The position numbers and the translations under genes were made by a program. The notes under the pieces are model-generated. The model saw only the letters and a list, made by a program, of their open reading frames with translations, was not told where the DNA came from and did no database searches. Below, piece by piece: positions 1 through 4,540 of a stretch of 7,465 bases of DNA; position 1 is the stretch's first letter; every line of letters starts with the position of its first letter. The DNA is from Planctomycetota bacterium (lineage in GTDB: Bacteria; Planctomycetota; Planctomycetia; Isosphaerales; Isosphaeraceae), in assembly GCA_021807585.1 (NCBI GenBank), contig JAKBCQ010000106.1, positions 1 through 7,465 of the forward strand. The letters are read 5' to 3'.

Positions 1-247
1 ACCATACGCGATTTGAGCGACAATCCGCTTGATCTCACGCGTTCCGCAGCCGTCCGCTTTCCTCCGCGCGGGCCGCGTGGTGATTCCCCCGGCGATTCTG
101 GTATGATTGACGACGATGAGGCCGATGATTTTGAGAGCCGTCTTTCGATATCGCGGTTCGGATTGGACGATGATGCATCGACCGAAATGCAACCTTCAGC
201 GGTGAATCGGGGCGTAACGATCCCTATTACATCCAGCATGGTATTTT
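1..247. other. Upstream region with no supportable gene
   Basis: No gene can be assigned here. Several frames stay open by chance because the DNA is GC-rich and full of self-complementary GATC and CGATCG words. On the minus strand one frame is open from a TTG at 192 to the window edge with GC-rich third positions. Another is open from an ATG at 239 but uses TCA, CCA and AGA codons unlike the real genes. Neither has a well-placed ribosome site or a recognisable motif. Plus-strand frames 2 and 3 stop at 14-16 and 30-32, so the tail of an upstream gene is also possible. The promoter of the racemase operon should lie here, but I see no convincing -35/-10 pair. Confidence 0.4.
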
Positions 248-1354
248 ATGCGAATCGACCGTGTGCAATTGTGGATCGTTCGGCTGCCGCTCGTGCGAGG
301 CTTCACGACGAGTTCGAGTTCGAAGGACCGGATCGATCACATCGTGCTCAAAATCGACGCCGACGGGGCGATCGGTTGGGGCGAGTGCGCGAGCCCCGCG
401 GATCCGTACTACTGCGCCGAGACGACCCAAACGTGTCGTCATATCCTCGAAGATTTCCTGATCCCCGCGACGATCGGCCGCGAATGGACTTCGATCGACG
501 AGTTCACACGATTGTATCGGAATGTGAAAGGAAATCGCTTCGCCAAAGCGGGGCTCGAGATCGCGTGCTGGGACGCGCTCGGGAAAGCGCGCGGGAAATC
601 GGTCGCCGAGCTGCTGGGAGGAACGCGCGCGACGATCGAATCGGGGGTGAGCCTGGGGATCGAAAGCGAACCCGCGATCCTCTTCGATCAGATCGATCGC
701 TTCATAGCGCTCGGGTATAAGCGCGTCAAGCTCAAGATCAAGCCGGGTTGGGACGTCGAGATCGTCGGAGCCGTGCGCGATCGATGTCGCGAATTTCCGC
801 TTCAGGTCGACGCCAATTCGGCGTACACGCTTGACGATCTTCAACATCTCAAACCTCTCGATGATTTCAATCTTTTATTGATCGAACAACCGCTCGCCGA
901 CGACGACATCATCGATCATGCACGGCTTCAAGCGATGATGCGAACGCCGATCTGTCTTGACGAAAGCGTTCACACCGCCGAGGACGCCCGCAAGGCGCTC
1001 GATCTCGGTTCGTGCCGCGTGATCAACGTCAAAACGAGCCGAGTCGGCGGATTGCTTGAAGCCAAGCGAATTCACGATCATTGCCTTGGGCGGAACGTCC
1101 CCGTGTGGTGCGGAGGGATGCACGAGTTCGGAATCGGCAGGGCCGCGAACCTCGCGCTCGCGAGCCTCCCCGGCTTCACCCTACCCGGCGATATCTCGGG
1201 CTCGGATCGATATTATCACGAAGATCTGATCGATCCGCCGATTTTGGCCGACCGGGGAGTCGTCGCCGTTCCAAAAGGACCGGGGCTCGGAGTCGAGCCG
1301 CTGCGCGATCGAATCGAATGCGGCTCGTTATATTATCGAGATTTTACTATATGA
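248..1354 (+). CDS. N-succinylamino acid racemase / o-succinylbenzoate synthase family enzyme (enolase superfamily)
   Basis: 368 residues, full length for the family. The N-terminal capping domain (about 1-125) is followed by the (beta/alpha)8 barrel. The KxK motif is K161-L-K163 within KLKIKPGWD. Metal ligands are D188 (VDAN), E213 (IEQP) and D238 (LDES), and the second acid/base lysine is K262 (NVKTSRVGG). Family members use these residues for 1,1-proton transfer on N-acylamino acids or for dehydration in menaquinone synthesis. R265, three residues after K262, matches the arginine tied to NSAR activity in the Amycolatopsis enzyme. No other menaquinone gene is nearby, while an M20 hydrolase and a GNAT acyltransferase follow, so I favour N-succinylamino acid racemase over a dedicated MenC. 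The usual GGMLE barrel-end motif reads GGMHEFGIGRA (H292). The ATG at 248 is the first start giving the normal N-terminus; the sequence before it is AT-rich with no Shine-Dalgarno. A dipeptide epimerase is less likely. Confidence 0.9.
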   Translation: MRIDRVQLWIVRLPLVRGFTTSSSSKDRIDHIVLKIDADGAIGWGECASPADPYYCAETTQTCRHILEDFLIPATIGREWTSIDEFTRLYRNVKGNRFAKAGLEIACWDALGKARGKSVAELLGGTRATIESGVSLGIESEPAILFDQIDRFIALGYKRVKLKIKPGWDVEIVGAVRDRCREFPLQVDANSAYTLDDLQHLKPLDDFNLLLIEQPLADDDIIDHARLQAMMRTPICLDESVHTAEDARKALDLGSCRVINVKTSRVGGLLEAKRIHDHCLGRNVPVWCGGMHEFGIGRAANLALASLPGFTLPGDISGSDRYYHEDLIDPPILADRGVVAVPKGPGLGVEPLRDRIECGSLYYRDFTI

Positions 1355-1364
1355 TTTATTTATT

Positions 1365-2552
1365 ATGAATATCTCAAAACAAACGATCGATCTCGGCGAT
1401 CGAATCGCGATCGCCAAACGTATCGATGCATATATGCATGACAATTCCGACGCGATGATTGAAACGCTCGCGTGTTATGTGAATCACGACACGCCGAGCC
1501 GCGACAAAACGCTCCTCGACGCGCTTTCCCGCAAGATTGAACCGCGGTTCACCGCCGCGGGAGGCCGCGGCGAACGAATCGCAAACGCGCAAGGCGGAGA
1601 TCATTTACTGATTCGTTTTGGTCCTGAATCGACGGATACCGATTCCAAACCGATCTTGATTATTGGTCATTTCGACACGGTTTGGCCGGCGGGGACGGCT
1701 CTTAGGAGGCCGTTTCGAATCGACCGCGGCCGCGGCTTTGGACCGGGGTCTTACGACATGAAGGCGAGCGTCGTGGTGATCGAGTTCGCGGTCGCGGCGA
1801 TCCGCGACCTTGGGCTCGATCTTGCTCGTCGCGTAACGCTTCTGCTCGGTTCCGACGAGGAGATCGGATCGCCCGAGTCTCGACCCCACATCGAACGCCT
1901 GGCGCGGCGAAGCGAGTTCGCGCTCGTCGTCGAGCCGCCGACGGCCGACGGCTCGCTCAAAACCGCGCGGAAAGGAGTCGGTCGGTTTCGTATCGAAGCC
2001 CTGGGAAAAGCGGCGCACGCCGGGGTCGAGCCCGAAAAAGGGGCGAACGCGATCGTCGAACTCGCACATCAGATTGTCAACATTCCCTCGTTTCAAGATC
2101 TCTCACGCGGAACGACGTTAAACGTCGGTTTAATTGAGGGAGGGTCGGGTGTGAACGTCGTCGCGGCGCACGCCTCGGCCGAGATCGACGCGCGGGTCTC
2201 GAACGCGGCCGAGGCCGAGCGCATCGAACGTGCGTTCGCCTCGCTCAAAGCTCTGCTGCCGGGAACGAAGGTCGTCGTATCGGGAGGATTCAACCGCCCG
2301 CCGATGGAACGGACCGCGGCGATCGCCGAGCTTTTCGACCGCGCTCGATCGATCGCGAAATCGCTCGATCTCGATCTGACCGAGGCGTCGACGGGAGGGG
2401 GGAGCGACGCCAACTTCACCGCGCCTTTGATCGCGACGCTCGACGGTCTGGGCGTTCCGGGAGCGGGCGCCCACGCCGAGGACGAACACGTGATTCTCGA
2501 AGAAATCCCCCGCCGCGCCGCGCTGTTCGCGCTCCTCTTATTATATCTTTAA
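1365..2552 (+). CDS. M20 family zinc amidohydrolase, carboxypeptidase G2-like; probable N-acyl-L-amino acid hydrolase
   Basis: 395 residues, cytoplasmic (no signal peptide), full length for M20 two-domain enzymes. The zinc-site residues seen in carboxypeptidase G2 are all in place: H102 (GHFDTV), D131 (GPGSYDMK, the bridging aspartate), E165 as general base with E166 as ligand (SDEEIGS), E190 (VVEP) and H370 (GAHAEDEH). The dimerisation or lid domain is inserted at about 200-310 and carries KAAHAGVEPEKGANA, the counterpart of the KASHAG motif. A TGGGSDAN segment at 343-350 matches TGGGTDA of CPG2. The family hydrolyses amide bonds next to a free carboxylate, such as N-acyl amino acids, folyl-glutamate or small dipeptides. 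Starting 10 nt after the racemase and before the acyltransferase, it best fits release of L-amino acids from N-succinyl (or other N-acyl) L-amino acids. The substrate is inference; the fold and catalytic site are read directly. The start region is AT-rich with no Shine-Dalgarno. Confidence 0.9.
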   Translation: MNISKQTIDLGDRIAIAKRIDAYMHDNSDAMIETLACYVNHDTPSRDKTLLDALSRKIEPRFTAAGGRGERIANAQGGDHLLIRFGPESTDTDSKPILIIGHFDTVWPAGTALRRPFRIDRGRGFGPGSYDMKASVVVIEFAVAAIRDLGLDLARRVTLLLGSDEEIGSPESRPHIERLARRSEFALVVEPPTADGSLKTARKGVGRFRIEALGKAAHAGVEPEKGANAIVELAHQIVNIPSFQDLSRGTTLNVGLIEGGSGVNVVAAHASAEIDARVSNAAEAERIERAFASLKALLPGTKVVVSGGFNRPPMERTAAIAELFDRARSIAKSLDLDLTEASTGGGSDANFTAPLIATLDGLGVPGAGAHAEDEHVILEEIPRRAALFALLLLYL

Positions 2553-2571
2553 CAACACATAATTTATTTCA

Positions 2572-3423
2572 ATGACTTCAACACAAGAAGAGTATACGAT
2601 TCGTCCCGCGGCGACCCCCGCCGAATATCGCGCGTGCCAAACGGCGCAACGGCTCGCTTGGGGGATCGTCGAGCCCGGATATCTTGTTCCGATCGCGACG
2701 ATGGTTTCGGTTCAGCTTCACGGCGGGCTTGTTTTGGGGGCGTTTACGCCGCAAGGCGAGGCTCTCGGGCTTTCGTTCGCGTTTCTAGGACGGATCGAAG
2801 GCGAGTTGTGTTTATATTCGCAGATCACAGGAGTGATACCGGGAAATCGGAGCCGGGGAATCGGCCTGAAACTCAAGACGGCGCAGCGCGATTTCGCTCG
2901 GTCGCAAGGGCTAAAAACGATCGCGTGGGCGTTCGACCCGCTCCAGGCGGGGAATGCGCGATTCAACCTGAACAAGCTGGGGGCGACCGCGTCTCGCTAT
3001 ATTGAAGATATGTACGGGCCAAGAACCGACGCGCTCAACGCCGCGGCGGGTCCGACCGATCGGCTGATCGCGATTTGGCCGACCGATCCCGCGGAATCGC
3101 GATCTTATCTCACGGACCAGATTGATCTAAATATGATTCCAAATTTGATTCGACCCGACGCTCGGTTCGACGACGATCACGATCTCGAGTCGGTACTGGA
3201 TCTTTCGTCGATCGGTCGATCGTCGCGGCTCGCGCTTGAGATTCCGGTTTCGATCGCGGCGTTGAGGAGCGACGATCGAGCTCGCGCTTCGCGCCGGCTG
3301 TTCGCGACTCGGGCGGCGTTTCAGGCGGCTTTCGCGGCGGGGTATCGCGCGGTCGCGTGTTTGGATTCGACCGATTCCGAGGGATCGCGCCGAGCGCTTT
3401 ATCTATTAATCAAAGATTCATAA
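2572..3423 (+). CDS. GNAT-family N-acyltransferase (COG3375 type); candidate D-amino acid N-succinyltransferase
   Basis: 283 residues. The N-terminal half (about 8-150) is a GNAT domain: the acyl-CoA pyrophosphate loop is R93-S-R-G-I-G98, fitting Q/R-x-x-G-x-G/A, preceded by the beta-4 strand ITGVIP and followed by the long helix 99-112. The segment FDPLQAGNARFNLNKLGA (121-138) with YIEDMYG is typical of the COG3375 branch. So is the C-terminal extension with LEIPVSI and RxxFxxxFxxGY (about 222-258), which makes the protein much longer than a minimal GNAT. In Geobacillus a GNAT protein encoded with NSAR was shown to use succinyl-CoA and D-amino acids. I assign that role here by context, not by motif. 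It is the third gene of the operon, 19 nt after the hydrolase stop. The start lies behind an AT-rich stretch (AATTTATTTCA) without a Shine-Dalgarno. It could instead acetylate a different amine. Confidence 0.8.
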   Translation: MTSTQEEYTIRPAATPAEYRACQTAQRLAWGIVEPGYLVPIATMVSVQLHGGLVLGAFTPQGEALGLSFAFLGRIEGELCLYSQITGVIPGNRSRGIGLKLKTAQRDFARSQGLKTIAWAFDPLQAGNARFNLNKLGATASRYIEDMYGPRTDALNAAAGPTDRLIAIWPTDPAESRSYLTDQIDLNMIPNLIRPDARFDDDHDLESVLDLSSIGRSSRLALEIPVSIAALRSDDRARASRRLFATRAAFQAAFAAGYRAVACLDSTDSEGSRRALYLLIKDS

Positions 3424-3439
3424 AGTTCACGTGAATTTT
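3422..3439. terminator. Palindrome between convergent stop codons, possible weak bidirectional terminator
   Basis: The 10-bp perfect palindrome TTCACGTGAA occupies 3426-3435 in a 15-nt gap between the acyltransferase stop and the sigma factor stop. A-rich sequence on the left and TTTT on the right extend it to nine pairs per arm if one G-U pair is allowed. Its position and the flanking A and T tracts suit a short two-way terminator, but the hairpin loop would be tight, and a protein-binding site is an alternative. Confidence 0.35.
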
Positions 3440-4047
3440 TAATGTCCCGCTTGGTCTTTGATTTGTCGACGGAAGTTTTCGACGATTCGATCGGCGGTGC
3501 GGCGGCTGACGCCGATTTGTTCGGCGATTTCGTTCGCTTTTTTTCCCTCGATCGCGAGTTGAACGATTTCACGATCGCGGGGCGAGAGGTCGTCGAGGAG
3601 TCGTTGGAACGTCTCGGCGAGGATCACTTGATCTTGAGGGGAATCGGCGTTGTCGATCATGTGAGAATCGTCGCTCGCGTCGGGGTTGCCGAGCGGCGCC
3701 TCGACGCGATAGTTGCGCGATTGAGTGATGTATCGAAGTCGTTCTCGATTACACCTGCGCATTGTCATCCGCGTGAGGAGCTTTTCCAGATCCTGCCAGG
3801 ATTGAAGTTGATACTCGCCCTTAACTTGATGCATGAAGAACCCGCGGAATGTGGATTGGACGATGTCTTCGGGGTCGACTTTGGCTCGGATCGGATCGGG
3901 GATCCGGCGTCGCGCCAGTTTGGTGAGACGATCGCTCAGTCGCCGATGGATTTCGGCGGCGGCGTGTTTGTCTCCGCGGCGTAACCGATTGATGAGTTCG
4001 ACAAGGTCGGTCGGATCGGCCGCGGCCTCATGATCGGCGTCGTTCAT
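3439..4047 (-). CDS. RNA polymerase ECF-type sigma factor, planctomycete-expanded group
   Basis: 202 residues. Region sigma-2 spans about 15-106. It contains the core-binding and -10 recognition segment around DPEDIVQSTFRGFF (58-71), then LQSWQDLEKLLTRMTMRRCNRERLRY, a pattern typical of the planctomycete ECF proteins. An acidic linker (about 107-138) leads to sigma-4 at about 139-197: LSPRDREIVQLAIEG followed by a helix-turn-helix, ANEIAEQIGVSRRTADRIVENFRRQI, for -35 contact. It would direct RNA polymerase to an alternative promoter set. No anti-sigma factor or protein kinase gene is adjacent, although the giant protein gene lies divergently upstream. The ATG at 4047 is supported by a GGAG site 8 nt upstream. 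It is convergent with the acyltransferase and so not part of that operon. The promoter class recognised is unknown. Confidence 0.92.
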   Translation of the reverse strand: MNDADHEAAADPTDLVELINRLRRGDKHAAAEIHRRLSDRLTKLARRRIPDPIRAKVDPEDIVQSTFRGFFMHQVKGEYQLQSWQDLEKLLTRMTMRRCNRERLRYITQSRNYRVEAPLGNPDASDDSHMIDNADSPQDQVILAETFQRLLDDLSPRDREIVQLAIEGKKANEIAEQIGVSRRTADRIVENFRRQIKDQAGH

Positions 4048-4055
4048 GGGGGAAA

Positions 4056-4059
4056 CTCC
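4056..4059 (-). promoter_or_regulatory. Shine-Dalgarno site of the sigma factor gene
   Basis: On the minus strand GGAG lies 8 nt before the ATG at 4047. It fixes that start and contrasts with the three operon genes, which show no such site. Confidence 0.6.
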
Positions 4060-4095
4060 AAACGCGCATCGCTCGGAATCAGATCTCTAGCGACC

Positions 4096-4125
4096 ATTAC
4101 TAAGGGCATGCGCGTCTCAATGCAA
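4096..4125 (-). promoter_or_regulatory. Weak sigma-70-like promoter candidate for the sigma factor gene
   Basis: On the minus strand TTGCAT (4125-4120) and AGTAAT (4101-4096) are 18 nt apart and would give a leader of about 40 nt before the ATG. The hexamers match the consensus at only 3 and 4 of 6 positions, so this is a weak guess made from spacing and location. Confidence 0.22.
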
Positions 4126-4246
4126 GACTTCATCGATTTTTTTCAACATCGCCGGCCAAACGCGCGTCGAATCGGCTTTATCCTTATAGCGAGGTTTTGA
4201 AATCAACCGACGGCGCCTCGACTCGACCGATCCAATCGAGTGAGCG

Positions 4247-4282
4247 CGGAAACCCCTTGTGGTGGACGAGGGGTTTCCGTTT
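4247..4282 (+). terminator. Strong intrinsic-terminator-like hairpin in the divergent gap
   Basis: The left arm CGGAAACCCCTTGT (4247-4260) pairs with the right arm ACGAGGGGTTTCCG (4266-4279) over 14 bp, with one G-U pair and a GGTGG loop, followed by TTT. This is the strongest hairpin I see outside genes. The T tract is only on the plus-strand side, so it would act on rightward transcripts. No rightward gene lies between it and the divergent sigma gene start at 4047. It therefore ends an unannotated transcript, acts as an attenuator in the leader of the gene at 4541, or is a relic. Confidence 0.5.
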
Positions 4283-4525
4283 GCGATTCGCTCGCCGTCA
4301 GGTTCGTTTGACAACCGTAGGTGACGTTAACTCGTCGCTTACATCAACTTCGCTTCGATATCTGATTGATCTTACACACTCCTTGGAAGTTCCTCGACGA
4401 TCGATCCGTTTGTTGGAGCGGACCGGATCGCGATGGAAATCCGCGCGCCGGGCGGCTTGGAATCCCGGTTCGATCGACCGCGATCGATTCCCGACCAATT
4501 CAATCTTCAAAGAGCGACATCAATT

Positions 4526-4532
4526 GAAGGGG
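4526..4532 (+). promoter_or_regulatory. Shine-Dalgarno site of the modular surface protein gene
   Basis: GAAGGGG ends 8 nt before the ATG at 4541 and selects that start over the out-of-frame ATG at 4536. The TTGAAG at 4524-4529, which includes part of this site, can pair with CTTCAA at 4505-4510, so a small hairpin could mask the site. Confidence 0.6.
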
Positions 4533-4540
4533 CCGATGCG

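Larger units (their letters stand above)
4048..4540. other. Gap between divergent genes
   Basis: This 493-nt stretch separates the start of the sigma factor from the start of the modular protein. It holds the sigma gene's ribosome site, a weak promoter candidate, a T7 run at 4137-4143, the hairpin at 4247-4279, and a nested inverted repeat at 4459-4491 (GGAATC/GATTCC around CGGT/ACCG). Open frames of 65-115 codons exist on both strands. They have poor codon use, no ribosome site and no recognisable motif, and one crosses the hairpin. I see no tRNA-like T-arm. Confidence 0.6.

Noticed and set aside
1..239. Possible divergent partial gene on the minus strand (ATG at 239, or TTG at 192 in another frame)
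   Set aside because: Two minus frames are open to the edge at once. The ATG frame uses TCA, CCA and AGA codons unlike neighbours. The TTG frame has purines directly against the start and no motif I recognise.
13..720. Plus-strand open frame of 235 codons
   Set aside because: Most of it overlaps the racemase in another frame, it is very Arg/Asp-rich, and it has no ribosome site or family motif. It is a shadow of the GATC-rich DNA.
227..847. Minus-strand open frame of 206 codons
   Set aside because: It is antisense to the clearly identified racemase, whose active-site motifs fix the true strand.
1605..2096. Minus-strand open frame of 163 codons
   Set aside because: Antisense to the zinc-site region of the M20 hydrolase; no independent signal.
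3442..3984. Plus-strand open frame of 180 codons
   Set aside because: Antisense to the ECF sigma factor, which has recognisable sigma-2 and sigma-4 regions.
4117..4314. Minus-strand open frame of 65 codons in the gap, ending in a Lys-rich tail
   Set aside because: It runs through the 14-bp hairpin, has no ribosome site and resembles no family I know; likely chance.
4308..4336. TTGACA at 4308-4313 as the promoter of the surface protein gene
   Set aside because: The -35 hexamer is perfect, but no acceptable -10 box lies 16-18 nt downstream; the nearest, TTAACT, is only 13 nt away.
4441..4500. tRNA-like GGTTCGATC segment
   Set aside because: The flanking bases do not form a five-pair T stem and no acceptor, D or anticodon arm can be drawn.
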